A stretch of DNA of 64,000 nt, taken from Seiridium cupressi. Its lineage: Eukaryota; Ascomycota; Sordariomycetes; Amphisphaeriales; Sporocadaceae. The notes under the pieces are model-generated. The model was not told where the DNA came from, searched no databases, and saw only the letters and a list, made by a program, of their open reading frames with translations. The stretch is from positions 58,615 through 122,614 of the forward strand of contig JARVKI010000119.1 in assembly GCA_036674765.1 (NCBI GenBank). Direction: 5' to 3'. A program made the position numbers and the translations under genes. Below, piece by piece: positions 12,963-25,215 of this stretch (positions are counted from its first letter, which is position 1; every line of letters begins with the position of its first letter).

Positions 12963-15900
12963 CTAAAGTTTTATATCAGGGCTGTTTTCCTTCTTCGGAA
13001 CACGCTCTCCTAGTTCTTCCTTGGAGGATCTGTTGATAGTCGTTGTCTGGTTAGGCACAACTGTCTCTTCGGCAGCCTCCAGGGCCGGCGTCATAGGCGG
13101 ACTGCCGGGTATCGGTGCCTCGGAAACCCTGAAGCTGGCATTGGATGTCTTACTTCTCAGGCCCCCGGCTGCGCTGGATGCGGATTGGTCAGGTGTGTGA
13201 GTCCCACTCAACCTTCTAGCAACTGACGTGCCTGGTCGTTCCATCTCGGCCTGCCACGGGGTGAAGTCCCTCGAACTCCAGGAGGCTCGATGGCCGCGTG
13301 CCCCACGCGGTAAGCTACTGACCGAATGGCGCGAACTTACACTATTCGTGCGGCTGGTCCGGTTGATGGGGCGCGGCGTGAACGGTGAAGGGGCTACCAC
13401 AGGGTGCGGTTCCATTTCTGCCAAGTAATCGTCGTCTTCGTCCTCAATTTTGGACATGCGGCGAACATTGGCGACGGCGAAATGCGGCTCCTTTGGTTGT
13501 TCTGATGCCTTCTCATCTGCGTTGGAAGAACTGCTCTTCGACTTGGTTTTCTGCTTCGGTGGCTCTGCCTTGTCCAGAGCCTTCTTGGCGATGTGCTCAA
13601 AATATTTTATCCTTACGCCATCAAGGCGCTCAGAGGAGAAATACTCGCGATTCCTCGTGAGAGACATCCACGACGAAATCGCGCCCAGAAGGATCAGAAT
13701 CATGACGGCAATTGTCAGCAAGGCCTGTATGACGATGATGACGACGCCGATCACGGTGGCAACTATGCGGTCGAGATTGAAGTCTGGGAGGAAGGCAATT
13801 GAAAGACCGGTGGTGGCAACTTTACTGATCCCTAGCAGCCAGACCGCGAGTGCAGTGTTTCGTTGACCCTCATATGGGTTAATAGCCGCGATGATCACGA
13901 GGGCCAGTATATCAACGATGAAAAGACCGAATATCTGCGCCAGGGGGTTCGTCGTCGCCCCTCCGATGAAACAAGCTCGAACGAATTGGTAGGCCAACCA
14001 GAAGATGAAATACCACCATCGTGATAAGCGGTAACGAGCGTAGAGCCACCCGAAGCGTTTGATGTAGGCATCGTCTTGGTGAACCCGCGTGCGATCGGGC
14101 TCATCGTCGATGAAGTGCCAGCGTAGGAATGGCAAAGAACCTACTGGCCTTTGCGAAAATTCATGCTCTCTCAGTGGGCTGAGCCGAATAGGCACCAGGA
14201 ATGGGATACACCCTAGAATTGTGCCTCGGTGGAGGAGAATGCGGTCGGGTTCCGAGGCGAACTGTCCGTATCGGAGACGAAATCGTAATGCATAGGCAGC
14301 CAAGCCACCGAGTCCTATGGTAAAAATGGCAAAGACGATTGCCGCAATAGCCGTGGGGCCTGTTTTATCAGTGTGTGCAAATTGAAACATGGCCATGATG
14401 CAAACGGAAGAGAAGGCGATGAAGAATGTTCTCAGGAGGGAAATGACGAGGTAGCCCTTCCAATGACTTCGGAAATAGCCAAGTAGGTCTTGTTTGACCC
14501 ATTTGAGCTTGCTCTATATCATTGAACTGTTAGCAATCCATTCCTGCGTAGAGTTTACCCAAACAGTTCTTCACTGAACCAAGTCCGAGTATACGAAGCA
14601 ACAGCTATGACTAGTCCATGGGTGATTTTATGGGTTTCCCTGGGACATTATTTGCGAGATTGGCAACTCCGAAGGATTATGCTAAAGGTAAAAGATTGAA
14701 ATAGAAAAGGCGGTTACGTACCAAACCCTCAAGTGAGAATTTAAGGGTCGCTACGAGGAGAGCCACAGCAAGCATCGCGATCAACAACCAGATAAAGCCG
14801 ATCATGAACGCATCAGGCGATGGAATGCCGAGCTCGGACAGAGTGCCCCCAAAGCCACTCCAGTCTCCGGGAATTGGCATTCCGGGGGTAACTGGATCAC
14901 CGTTCCAGTTGTAGTCATATGGGTCATTGGGGTTATAGGGTTGTCGCCTCACTATCGACGCAGCTGAACTGGCCAGCTTCGGAGCCCGTTTCACGAGTGA
15001 TGTTGCAGATTCAACTGAAAGTGACCGGCCGTAGATCTGCTGGGCCAGACCCCCACCGTTATTGTTGATGATTGTTGAACCTGCCCCTCCCACTTGACTC
15101 GCGTTACCGCTCACACCTGCAAACGAGTCGACGGAACGGATCATGCCATGGATTGGTATGAAGCCAGCTGCCCAAGCAAAGTTTGACCACCATGCAGATA
15201 GAACACTCGGCCAATTCAGGGATAAAGCCCCCGAGAAGAAGATGGACTGGAAGGTCTCGAAGATGACAAGAACGGACAAGGAATGCGCGTAGTGGTTCCT
15301 CATATGGGGTATGCTCACCCCGTACGCCGCCGTGGCAAATGAGGCTACGAGGGCAATGGCAGTAAAGATTCCTAGTATGGAGCTGATAGCCTTCGGCTGG
15401 GAGAAGGAAGCATTGTTCCTCATGACAGCCTGGAAACAGCCAATTTCAGTTTGGCTCGAGTTTGCGAAGAGCTGGATTCGGGCATAGCCTTCGAAGTCTG
15501 GGATCTCGAAAGCTATCTGAGGAATGCCGGACACCTGCAACTGGCCGACCTGGAACAGAGCGAAGGCGGTGATAGGGACGCTTGCGTTCATCGGGCACAG
15601 GCTATAGATGTTTACGAAGCAGGGGTCGAACGCCATGGTGAATCTTGTCTGTCCGTACGCTTCCACGGAGATGTAGACTATGCATCGGTCAGTTCTCCCA
15701 GTGTGTTGATGGACTTATCAGCCCGACACTCACGCATCAGCGCCTCGCTCTTGAGGTTAGTGGTGCCATCGAGATGGAACAGTATAGTCGAATTGTCATA
15801 GTACAATGCTGCATCGAACTTGGTTACATTAAGCAAGCTCTGTCCTCCCAGACAATCCCCGAAATCGCCAGTGTATAGAGCCGGCGTCCGGTCCACTGCC

Positions 15901-16025
15901 AACTTGCTTGTAACGCCATCGAGAGAAGTGCCACTTATGTATGTGGTGTTTTTGGCAAAGGCTGTCGCGATGAGGAGACTTTCGAGGACCAGAGCCAACG
16001 CTCTCGACCAGCGTAGTGGCAACAT
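12963..16025 (-). CDS. Fungal TRP-like ion channel with N-terminal ML-like domain (Pkd2/FLC type)
   Basis: Three exons read on the minus strand: 16025-15734, 15677-14722 and 14513-12963, 2799 nt and 932 residues. Residues 1-24 form a signal peptide (SLLIATAFA, cut before KNTT). The next 190 or so residues, with conserved Cys (GDCLGG, DPCF) and N-glycosylation sites, fit the extracellular ML-like lipid-binding domain of the family. From about residue 190 on come repeated hydrophobic helices (for example ISSILGIFTAIALVASFA, FIWLLIAMLAVALLVAT, AIAAIVFAIFTIGLGGLAAY, VIIVIQALLTIAVMILILLG). The last 220 residues are a cytoplasmic Ser/Arg-rich, low-complexity tail. Family members of similar length (yeast FLC1-3, fission-yeast Pkd2) act in Ca2+ handling, FAD transport into the ER and wall-stress signalling; the specific role here is inferred. 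Introns are 56 and 208 nt, the latter with a GCTAAC branch site. Confidence 0.85.
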
Positions 16026-17820
16026 GTTCGCGGTCGCAGTGCGGTGCCTCGTTTCGTTGGCCTGCCGGAGAGCCCGTATGGAATATGGCCGTGGTCGGCG
16101 GGTCTGGAATATGGTATGACGGTATAGTCGGGCTTATAGATCAGCGCAGGCAATGGCCCGTTGGCGGGAGCATCCTAGTCCGTTAGCACGGTCGAGTTTA
16201 GTGCTTGCGGGCAATTGAATAGTCGCTGCAAGGAGCGCTAGGGAGAGAGCAAGCTCCCATCCGCTCAGTCTTGGATTTGATCGGAATCTCAGGCAGAGCC
16301 TTGTATGGGTCGTAGACTGAGCGTTGGCTCCTTTGCAATATGGGAAACAGCCGGCGGGAGGAGAAACGTCGATGTGCGAACTGAGACGGCAGCACTGACA
16401 CTGTAGTAGTGGCTAGCGCAGTCCGAGGTGTGAGACAAAGCAAGCGCTGCGCTTGGTCTTATCGCGGCCTACCAATGCACTCCTAAACTCTGGCAAGGAC
16501 CAAATCTCAAGCTGGAGAGATGATTGCAAGAATTAAACATTAACATCTGCGCCACGAGACTTCAACAAGCTCCAGCTCGTGTATCGAAGAAGGTTAGAGT
16601 GCCGAGAGAGACTTTGGAAGGGCAAGACGGGCGCGAATTTGACGCCAACAGCCATCGGATTGCCAGATATCGAGCTATCCGACCCCTGCTCAGGTGCACC
16701 CATGCTGCCATGCAACCGTCTACCGTATTGATTCTGGGCCCTTCTTGCCTGACAGAGTGCAGGAAGCCAAGCTCTGTGGCCGCCCAGAGGCTTGCCATTG
16801 GTGCGTTCCTCTCGCTTCCGGGCATGATTTGCCAGGTCTTGCCGTGGTGGCACGGTTTGATGCCGCGGGAGTTGCGGTGCATTCTCGTATCGACTGATAG
16901 AGGTTCTCGACTTGTTTGACTAACTTGAGTCGTGCGTGCCCAGACGGCGAAGAGCGGTAAGCTGCCACGATGGGCTCCAGCTTTACCTCTGTGGCCGTCA
17001 ATGTTGGAACATCTCTGTCGATCTGGTGGCCGTGCATGAGAGCAGATGAGAAAAAGCCAACGCCGCATGGTCTCGGCCAAGTCTCGCCGGCAAGCTCGGA
17101 GCAAAATGCCAGGAGCACATCCATCGATCGGCATATTGGCATGCATATAGATAAGATAGATGCTGCCTACACCCGAAACCTTATCGAGGCCAAGGAAGAA
17201 TAGCCTACTGAAAAAGATGACGGCTGGCCATTGAAATTAACTAGTTACTCGAAACTACATTGTAACGGATCTATACCTACTGGCACTACTCCACGAATAT
17301 ATAGTTCAGTTACCCCGGGCCTGTTTACACCTCTCAAAATCGCTCTTTCAAAAGTCAACGAGTCCATGCACCATAGTAAAAGCCAGCCAGATAACGATTG
17401 GTGATCCGGAGCTACAACCGAAGAAAATGGGACTAGTTATTCCTTGTCAGCACTGCTTCTCCCCGGATTGTCAGCTCCACGGAATTCGAGATTACCTAAA
17501 CAACAACAGCAGCAGTGACACAAAGGCTATTGTTAATCATCAAAACCTAGGTTCTGTGATGCTTCAGAAATCCGCAATACTGTCGTGGGCCGAGGTGGAA
17601 TTGCCCTATTGACTGCTGACATGGATGCAGCCCTGATACAATGGCCTGCGAGAGGGCATCGCCGCATGTTAAGAATGTCGCTCATGCTGCACTGCACTGG
17701 TAAAGAGACTGGTTTCCTGGGAGAAGCTACTGTTGGGCACTATAGTACATAACTAGACTAATAAGGCGCGTGGTTTGTGTGGATCAAGCGCTTCCCGTCT
17801 CCATACTTGCCTGGCCTTGG
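16026..17820. other. Intergenic region without recognised gene
   Basis: Several overlapping open frames on both strands crowd 16520-17150 (up to 194 codons), but they mirror each other, lack known motifs and do not form spliced models. The part next to 16026 must hold the TRP-like gene promoter. Nothing else recognised. Confidence 0.5.
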
Positions 17821-17879
17821 TCACTTGACTACATGGCAGCATGACCCTGGAGCCGACATTCGTGCCAAAGAGGCATTGG

Positions 17880-18638
17880 TCATGGCATGAAAGGGATCTG
17901 AAAGGACCTGCTCATCCAAGTGAACCAGTCAGTAGACTTGCGCGTACTTACAGAGCTCGCTATTGGTAATCTGTGTTCTTGTTCTCGGTCCACAGTCACA
18001 TCCAGAACTGACTTTTTGTCCTCTTCATCCGGTAAAGAAGCCTCGGCGAGCGGATACTCGAGTCTCTCAGAAATGGAGACATAGTAACTGCCTCCGTGTT
18101 TATCGGTAATCTCCCCGAAGCCAGGACACCATTGACTTATCGCATTGACGATTGTATGATGGAGAGCATTCCAGGGCACACCGTGACCAAAATTTACGCC
18201 AACCTTCTGCTGGTACTGGCTTGGGCTAGAAAAGATGCTTAGGTACGCATGAGCCATCTCATGAACTAGAGTACACATCACCTGGTCGTGGGTGCGAGCT
18301 CTTTTTCCACAAGAAAAGTGCGTGTACACCACGATCCGCTTGTCGTGCATGTAAGCGCCGACTATAGCTGCCATGAATCCAGAATACCGGCAGTGATGTT
18401 CTACAGACGGTCGCACCTTATGACCGGAGAGGGCATGCAGGAAAAAGTACCAATCCAGAATGATAAACGCCCGTTGAACAAATACGGCAACAGGGTACTG
18501 ACTTCGTCTATCGCATAGATCTATGAAATCTTGCTTGAGTCTCTTGCGGAATTGGTGCGGTCCCTGGCTAGAGGCTATGTTAGCGACGACCAGGCTCACG
18601 AGCTCGTCGGGATCATGAGCCAACGGCTCTATGTTCAT
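17880..18638 (-). CDS. SprT-like domain protein (HExxH zinc metalloprotease fold)
   Basis: An intronless reading from 18638 to 17880 gives 252 residues. The hallmark is LVHEMAHAYL with His126, Glu127 and His130 forming an HExxH zinc site, preceded by a strand-like CSGKRARTHDQVMCT segment and followed by FGHGVPWNALHHTI. This order matches SprT-like domains, whose best-known members (SPRTN/Wss1 relatives) cleave DNA-protein crosslinks; many fungal members are uncharacterised. No Zn-ribbon or SUMO-binding motif is visible, so a Wss1 role cannot be claimed. A 44-nt intron (17908-17951, GTAAGT...GAGCAG) may be removed near the 3' end; the protein would then read on to a stop at 17821 and have 257 residues with a different C-terminus. 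Start chosen as the first ATG of the frame. Intracellular, with no signal peptide. Confidence 0.68.
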   Translation of the reverse strand: MNIEPLAHDPDELVSLVVANIASSQGPHQFRKRLKQDFIDLCDRRSQYPVAVFVQRAFIILDWYFFLHALSGHKVRPSVEHHCRYSGFMAAIVGAYMHDKRIVVYTHFSCGKRARTHDQVMCTLVHEMAHAYLSIFSSPSQYQQKVGVNFGHGVPWNALHHTIVNAISQWCPGFGEITDKHGGSYYVSISERLEYPLAEASLPDEEDKKSVLDVTVDREQEHRLPIASSVSTRKSTDWFTWMSRSFQIPFMP

Positions 18639-20629
18639 CCTCGCGTGTTGCTGATTGTTAGATGCACACCCCGATGTCCCTTCAGCGCAAAAACTCCAGG
18701 CAACTCTTAGTGCTACCTTGCCTGTATTCTCCTGGCGGGAGACGGCGCGATCACGGTCAATCTGACTATTGTCTGCAACATATCTGGTAGGTCATTTCTC
18801 ACTTTTTATCGCCGGCTAAAGCCATGGTAGTCGTGAAGGTCTTGTTAGAACGGACCCTCATGCCCGGCGAATCTCGAACAATGAGTACTAACCACAATGC
18901 CGTTGTTCTTTCAAGGCAACAATGAACTACCCTTTCCTTCTATTGGGACCTACAAAGGATTGTTAGTAACTGATTCTAGATTCATTCGAGTGAAGGAAGA
19001 GGATGTTATCTTCAGGGGTGGAAAGGGCACGATGTAACACTGCTGGACGAGAAGAGAGCATAAGGTCAGCAGGGGCATTGATGAAGCTACCGAGGTCTCG
19101 CAATTTGAATAGCATTCAAAGCAGCCATGGATCGAATAATAATAATGTCCCTGGAACGCGCAGACCAAGGCGATATATATGTAACTATGTCGTAGTGCAC
19201 TCACAGGTGAGCTAGGCCATAGAGAGCGAAAATTACATGAGTCTCCTCTAGACCAAGACGAATACCTACAGTTCAGTCTGCTTCGTGTGATAGTAACTTC
19301 ATTCCAGTGATGTTGATTCTGCTCGGTTTCACTGCAGAAGAACTTGACCTATGTACCGAAAGTTGCACATGTTTAAGCAAATTGGAGATTGTTTGTACAT
19401 AGGCACGCAGCTTCCTTTCTGACGAATTGGCAGGGGTAGCACAGATTACAATGGTATTTAAATAGGCCGGGTCAACATACATCCTTGAACTATGACGCAA
19501 GCTTGCAGACGCCACAACGACATGATTGGCCAATGATGGAGCAAGACCAGTTGTTCCCTTACTTTCATTTCAGTGTTCACCATGTAATTTTGATCGCTAC
19601 AAATGTAGCTGCAGGATGAGGATGAGGCTTCGTCTCCCGTGGGAGTTTGGCTTATTTGTGCGAGGGTCATCGATTGGATAAAGTCCGTACAACCCGGGGC
19701 CAAGATGCGTCCTGTAAGAGGTCGAGTTATGGGTTCAGAAGCCTGCTGAGGAATAGTCTTGATTGTATTTCGCTTCCGTCAGATGAAGCGTTTTTAGGGG
19801 AGATCTTTGAGACAATTGATTGAACAACGACAGCCCCTTGACTGCACTAACGCTTATACCTAAACTAGTGCGTACAACTCAGGGGGGTGGGAAATAGTCA
19901 CTGCAATCGATTTTCTGTCTCGGCAATGCCAGCTGACATCCCTTGTTTTGTAGTCATGATCCTTGGTCAGTTGTTAATAATGAGCAGAGTATTGCGACAG
20001 CCGTGCCTAGATAGCTTCAACAATAAGTGAAGTCCAGGAACGATGGTTCATTAACGGCGAGCAAGTACGCCTTACGTCTGTCTGCACGCTTCATCTCAAC
20101 CCATTCACAGAGGGTGGGTTTGCAAAGGTTTGAAGGCCTGTCCAAGTTGACTGCACTCACAACCCACGGACTGCCTGCCACACCCAACTACAGTAACCTT
20201 ACATTACGTACCTAGTCTGCTACCTAATGGAGGTGGCTTCCAGCGCGGAGGCTAACACCACTAACAGCACGGCTGGCCTGGGGTGTTCAGGGGTTCAACT
20301 AGGCGGCTAGCGCCACCATCTGACCGCTGAGCCAGTCCCTTGGGGCCGCTAGAATAGCATGACGCATGGCGGTTGGACGAGCTGTCATGTCACTAGCGGC
20401 TGAATGCACGCCCAACTCCACTGAATGCCCACATTGCGACATTTCTTCAGCCAGCCAGTACACCAGGAAGCATCGTGATGACTTCCCACAAGGCCCGGGA
20501 CTGAGACACACAGGTTCTGGTGATCATCAACGGCGACACTCGAGTGCGCTTCAGTTCTACACCCGATGCTTTGAAAAGAATGCCTTCTTCCTTCCGAAAT
20601 CACCACGGCCCATCTTTCACTCGGTTCCG
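18639..20629. other. Intergenic region and kinase promoter
   Basis: No gene recognised between the SprT-like gene and the kinase; the two are transcribed away from each other. In-frame codons continue upstream of the chosen kinase start as far as an ATG at 20366, but that stretch has no domain-like sequence and is treated as leader. Confidence 0.5.
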
Positions 20630-23600
20630 ATGATGGGGGACACGCGAGCCACGCTGGAGGACGTGCTCCTAGACGTCTTCCAGGGCGACCCGCGACCGAC
20701 CTTTATTGTACATCTACCGCAAGATACAGCCAGACCTGCCGCCATCGCATTTTCCAATCCCGCTCTCAAGGCCGACGCAAGCTTGCACGATGCCGTTCTC
20801 GAGGTTATCAAGAGTCGTGAGGACCAATTCTGGACATGGATCCTTGGGGAGACTGACATAGAAGGGGGTTTGGATCCAAATAGACCGGCATCGTATAGGG
20901 ACAGTTATTGGACACGCTCAGTCTTCCGCGGCGAATACGTCATCGTCGCAAGCAACGAACAGCAACGGCCGACCACTCCCCAACGTCCAGGTATTCGACA
21001 TAATGATCGCAGCCATACTCTTTTGAAGGTGCCTGCGGAATCCGGCAGTGGCCCTGTGCAAGAGGGCAACGAGGAGGATTTCACTGTCCCAGGCCTTACG
21101 CCGGAGCAAGAAGAGCCGTTTGTGCTCACCGTCAATAGTTTCGATTGGTCGTCCACGCCGCTAGGACCTATGCCCCAGTGGCCGACACAACTGCAACAGA
21201 CGTTCAACCAGATCCTTGCAGACTCCAGGCCGATTGCTCTGTACTGGGATGACAGTCTGACTACATTATACAATGAAGCCTTTGCCAAACTCTGGGGAGC
21301 AAAGCACCCAGGCCTTCTTGGCAAGCCCCTCAAGGACGCCTGGCCTGATTTTAGCGACAAGATCCAGGAAACCATGCATGTCACCACCACAAAGCGACGA
21401 GCGAGCCAGGAGGAGGAATGGCGTTTCTTTATCGAGAAGGCAGATGGAAGTTTGGAGGAGACATATCTGAAGTGGTCGATTGTCCCGATAGTCTCGGAAA
21501 AGGAGAAGGAAAATGTCGGCTTCTTGCAACCAGTCATAGACACGACTAAGATGCGTCTATGGGATCGACGCATGAAGATGCTTATCGACCTGGGAGACTT
21601 GTTGGTAACGGCTCGAGACGTGGAGTCTTACTGGAGAAAGATGCTCGAGGCGCTCGAGGCATGTGAACCCAGTTATGATATCCCCCTCGCCATCCTCTAC
21701 TCTGCCGAGAATGATAGCAAGAGCCTTTCACCATCTCCGACCGAACCGAATGACCTCAACAGTATTTATCAACTCGAAGGCTCGTTAGGCGTACCAAAGG
21801 ACCACCCTCTGGTACCCAAAACATTACCGCTAGAATCACGCGAAGATGGTCTATCTTTGGCATTTCGAGAGGCTATAAAAACCCGAACCCCGACAGTCAT
21901 ATCGACAAGGGACGGGACACTTCCAGAGGAGCTCCTTCATGGAATCCACTGGCGCGGCTTCCAGGATCCATGTCACGAGGCGATAATTTGCCCCATCCGA
22001 CCAACAAAGGATGAACGCGTAATGGGTCTGCTCGTGCTTGGCCTGAACCCCCGCCGCCCTTATGGTTCGGAGTACCAGCAGTATATCTCTCTTCTGAATC
22101 AGAAGCTGACTACGACGCTGGCCTCGACCGTTCTCCTCGAGGAAGAGGCACGGAGGAACAGGAACATATCGGAACAAGCCGCTTACGACAGAGCGAAGCT
22201 CAAGGAAAAGCTTGCTGTGCAGACAAAGGAGGCCAACGAATGGGTGTCCAAGTTTCAAGCCATTGCCGAGCTCATCCCGGTGGGCATGTATTTCAGCACC
22301 CCCGAGGGCGAGATATCTTTTGCCAACGATGCCTGGCACAGTATTACTGGGGTACCAAAATCCGACCACTTCACGCAAGCAGAATTTCTATCGCGCGTAG
22401 TTCAAGACGATCGGCAAAATGTGTCTCGCGCCTACAAAGAGATGAAAGATACAGGGACGGTGAATCTCGAGTTCAGGATCCACCGAGATGACGAAGTACC
22501 ATTACAGCACCCTATTGGGAGTTCTCCTGCTTTTGAGAAAGTTGGCTTGGATTTTATTTCAGAAGCGCCCCGGGAGCGGTATATAAGTGCAGCCTTGAAA
22601 GCAGAAGTTGCTCCCGATGGTGCAGTTATACGGGTCTTTGCCTGCATGACTGATGTCACGTTGCACAAGAAGGCCGCCGACGCTGCCATTCGTAAAGCAT
22701 CCCAGGCAGAAAACTTGAAGAAGCTAGCCGAGAATGCATCAGTTGGCATGTACGAGATGCAATTAGATGGACGACTCAACTGGGCAAACAGTACCTTCTT
22801 CGAGATGTGCGGCCTAGAGAGAGTTGATCTCGCCAAGCATGCGACGAGACCATTTGAATCATGCGTTGTAGAAGAGGACAAGCCGTTACTGCGCCAGGCT
22901 TTAGAGAGACTTACCAAGAAGGGCAAAAAGGCCTCTGCAGAAATCCGTCTCAACACTCTTTGGACAGAAGAAGACCATGCAGGAAACAAAATCGTCGCAC
23001 CGCGCTGCATTCTAGCATCCTTCAGACCGGTTAAGAACTCGGGAGGTGTGATTGAAACATTCACAGGCTGTCTGGTCGATATGACCCGACAAAGACAGCA
23101 GTTCGAAATAGAGAGGCAGCGCAAAGACGAGGCAATCGAGTCAAAACGTCAACAAGAGAACTTTATCGACATGACATCTCATGAGATGAGGAACCCCCTA
23201 AGCGCCATTGTCCAGTGCGCGGACTCTGTAGTAGCTTCTTCATCGAGAGGCGAACAGATTCTCAAAGCGCCAACGGCTACCGGTGACGATGGGCCACTTG
23301 TGTTGAACAAGGACGCCCGAGAGGAACTGCTGCATCTTTTATCAACCTGCATTGATAACGCCGAGACCATTGATATTTGTGCCCAACACCAGAGGCACAT
23401 TGTTGATGACATTCTGACCATGTCCAAGATGGACTCAGACTTGTTGGCTATCAGCTCGACTACTGTAGATCCCCGAGTTGTAGCCAACGAATCACTGAAA
23501 ATGTTCGAGGTGGAAGCTCGGCGTGTTGACATCAACTTGACCATGACCATTGATAAGGGCTACGACGACCTCAAGATCGAGTTCCTGGATTTCGATCCGT

Positions 23601-24649
23601 CGCGTCTGCGCCAAGTCCTCATCAACCTTCTCACGAATGCACTGAAGTTCACAAAATCCCAGGCAACACGAAACGTGTCCATCAGGCTTAGTGCTTCAAA
23701 GCAGCGTCCAACCGACGCCAGTTCATCTGTGCAGTACATACCACATACCACAGACGCCTCGCTCATCCAGGTGGAACAGGCCCCACCCGAGACGGAAGTG
23801 GTATACCTCACTTTCGAGGTCAAGGATACTGGCCAGGGCCTGACGGATGAAGAGAAATCGTCTCTATTTCAGCGCTTCGTTCAGGCGTCCCCTAAGACAC
23901 ACGTCAAGTACGGTGGCTCGGGGTTGGGGCTGTTTATCAGTAAGCGCTTGACAGAAATGCTCGGAGGACAAATAGGGGTGGCTTCTCGGCCTGGTCACGG
24001 GTCCACGTTTGCTTTCTATATTGCAGCCATGGTCCCTGGAGAGGAAGCCCTCCGGGAAGCCAGAGCTACCGCGAAGACTGCGGCACCATCAGGCCTGACA
24101 CCAGTCGGCAATGGACCGTCAAAATACACGCTGGCCGAATCGCCACGTCCGCAGATCGCATCCACGGATAGTTTGGTCCGTGGTGTTTTAATTGTGGAAG
24201 ACAATCTGATCAACCAACAAATCACTCGACGCGGGCTGGTTGACAAGGGCTATAGAATCGAGGTTGCAAACCACGGGGTAGAGGCCCTGGACAAACTTCA
24301 ACAAACGGATCGCATGGGCGGTGAATTCCCTCTGGATGTGGTTATGATGGACATGGAAATGCCGATAATGGATGGTCTGACATGTACCAGAAATATCAGG
24401 GAGATGGAGCGGGAAGGGAAGATTCGCGGCCCCCGAGTTCCCATCATCGCAGTATCGGCCAATGCTAGAAGCGAGCAAATCCAGGAAGCGAAGTCAGCGG
24501 GCTGCGACGATGTGCTGGTCAAGCCCTTTAAGATCCCAGAGCTCATCAAAGTCATGCAGAGGCTCGCTAAGCGAATGAACATACAGCAGGGGTCGCCCGG
24601 CGAGAAGACAGAGGCGTCAGTCACAGAGAAAGAGGAGCCCAATGACTGA
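20630..24649 (+). CDS. Hybrid histidine kinase (PAS-HisKA-HATPase-REC)
   Basis: Single exon, 1339 residues from the tandem ATG at 20630/20633; an in-frame ATG at 20366 would add 88 residues of non-domain sequence. PAS-like segments lie at about residues 540-680 (PVGMYFSTPEGEISFANDAW) and 695-830 (SVGMYEMQLDGRLNWANSTF). The HisKA H-box MTSHEMRNPLSA carries the phospho-accepting His851. The ATPase domain has an N-box (INLLTNALKF, Asn1003), a G1 box (DTGQGL) and a G2 box (GGSGLGLFISKRL). The C-terminal receiver (from VLIVEDNLINQQ, about residue 1190) has Asp1241 in VVMMDMEMPIMDG and the conserved Lys in LVKPFK. All residues for His-to-Asp relay are present, so it should be catalytically competent and signal through a separate phosphotransfer protein. 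No transmembrane helix is seen, so it is probably a soluble sensor; the stimulus is unknown and I do not assign it to a numbered fungal class. Confidence 0.93.
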   Translation: MMGDTRATLEDVLLDVFQGDPRPTFIVHLPQDTARPAAIAFSNPALKADASLHDAVLEVIKSREDQFWTWILGETDIEGGLDPNRPASYRDSYWTRSVFRGEYVIVASNEQQRPTTPQRPGIRHNDRSHTLLKVPAESGSGPVQEGNEEDFTVPGLTPEQEEPFVLTVNSFDWSSTPLGPMPQWPTQLQQTFNQILADSRPIALYWDDSLTTLYNEAFAKLWGAKHPGLLGKPLKDAWPDFSDKIQETMHVTTTKRRASQEEEWRFFIEKADGSLEETYLKWSIVPIVSEKEKENVGFLQPVIDTTKMRLWDRRMKMLIDLGDLLVTARDVESYWRKMLEALEACEPSYDIPLAILYSAENDSKSLSPSPTEPNDLNSIYQLEGSLGVPKDHPLVPKTLPLESREDGLSLAFREAIKTRTPTVISTRDGTLPEELLHGIHWRGFQDPCHEAIICPIRPTKDERVMGLLVLGLNPRRPYGSEYQQYISLLNQKLTTTLASTVLLEEEARRNRNISEQAAYDRAKLKEKLAVQTKEANEWVSKFQAIAELIPVGMYFSTPEGEISFANDAWHSITGVPKSDHFTQAEFLSRVVQDDRQNVSRAYKEMKDTGTVNLEFRIHRDDEVPLQHPIGSSPAFEKVGLDFISEAPRERYISAALKAEVAPDGAVIRVFACMTDVTLHKKAADAAIRKASQAENLKKLAENASVGMYEMQLDGRLNWANSTFFEMCGLERVDLAKHATRPFESCVVEEDKPLLRQALERLTKKGKKASAEIRLNTLWTEEDHAGNKIVAPRCILASFRPVKNSGGVIETFTGCLVDMTRQRQQFEIERQRKDEAIESKRQQENFIDMTSHEMRNPLSAIVQCADSVVASSSRGEQILKAPTATGDDGPLVLNKDAREELLHLLSTCIDNAETIDICAQHQRHIVDDILTMSKMDSDLLAISSTTVDPRVVANESLKMFEVEARRVDINLTMTIDKGYDDLKIEFLDFDPSRLRQVLINLLTNALKFTKSQATRNVSIRLSASKQRPTDASSSVQYIPHTTDASLIQVEQAPPETEVVYLTFEVKDTGQGLTDEEKSSLFQRFVQASPKTHVKYGGSGLGLFISKRLTEMLGGQIGVASRPGHGSTFAFYIAAMVPGEEALREARATAKTAAPSGLTPVGNGPSKYTLAESPRPQIASTDSLVRGVLIVEDNLINQQITRRGLVDKGYRIEVANHGVEALDKLQQTDRMGGEFPLDVVMMDMEMPIMDGLTCTRNIREMEREGKIRGPRVPIIAVSANARSEQIQEAKSAGCDDVLVKPFKIPELIKVMQRLAKRMNIQQGSPGEKTEASVTEKEEPND

Positions 24650-25215
24650 AGGTTTGGCAAGACGCGATCAAGAAGAGCCAAGATCAAGGACGAGGCGCGG
24701 AGGTTTCTGTGTTTCTGCCGTCCCGATTGACGTCTGACGCCACCCAAGAGAACTATATTCAAAGTCACAGGATGTCCAGAGAAGGCTTTCCTGCTATGAA
24801 GGATTAACCTATATATGATACCCCCTTCGCGGTATGGCATGGTTGCAAGGATAGCTAGCTGGTGATGTGGAAGACACCCAGGGCTGTAAATAGACCAATG
24901 TCTTAGAGTCCATGGGGCACAATGCTTAATAAATAGGCATATTCGATTATCCCCGTCTCTTCACCGTGCTCTGGTTTTCATCCAGTCCGATGACTTTAGC
25001 AGCACTCGACGAAGATGAACTTGATGATGATACTAATAAATAAATAAAAAGCGGGCCGGGTGTCATCCGCGGTGATCCAGCCAAGGCTGCCAGGGTGATG
25101 TGTTGGATCTTGATGAGACAGCAGGCAGCCGACAGTAAGATAAGGCTTGTAAGGGTCCTCCGTGGACAGTAGTTCTATAATTTAGACTATGTACATGTAC
25201 TGTACTGTAGTGGCA
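24650..25215. other. Intergenic, kinase 3' region
   Basis: The 3' flank of the kinase gene up to the left inverted repeat of the transposon. No gene seen. It contains a short AATAAATAAATAAAAA stretch near 25033 that could serve as polyadenylation signal. Confidence 0.45.

Noticed and set aside
16524..17203. Overlapping frames of up to 194 codons on both strands
   Set aside because: They mirror each other, contain no motif and form no spliced model; treated as chance frames in G/C-rich upstream DNA.
20366..20629. N-terminal extension of the histidine kinase
   Set aside because: In frame, but Cys/His/Arg-rich without domain features; the tandem ATG at 20630 directly precedes conserved-looking sequence.
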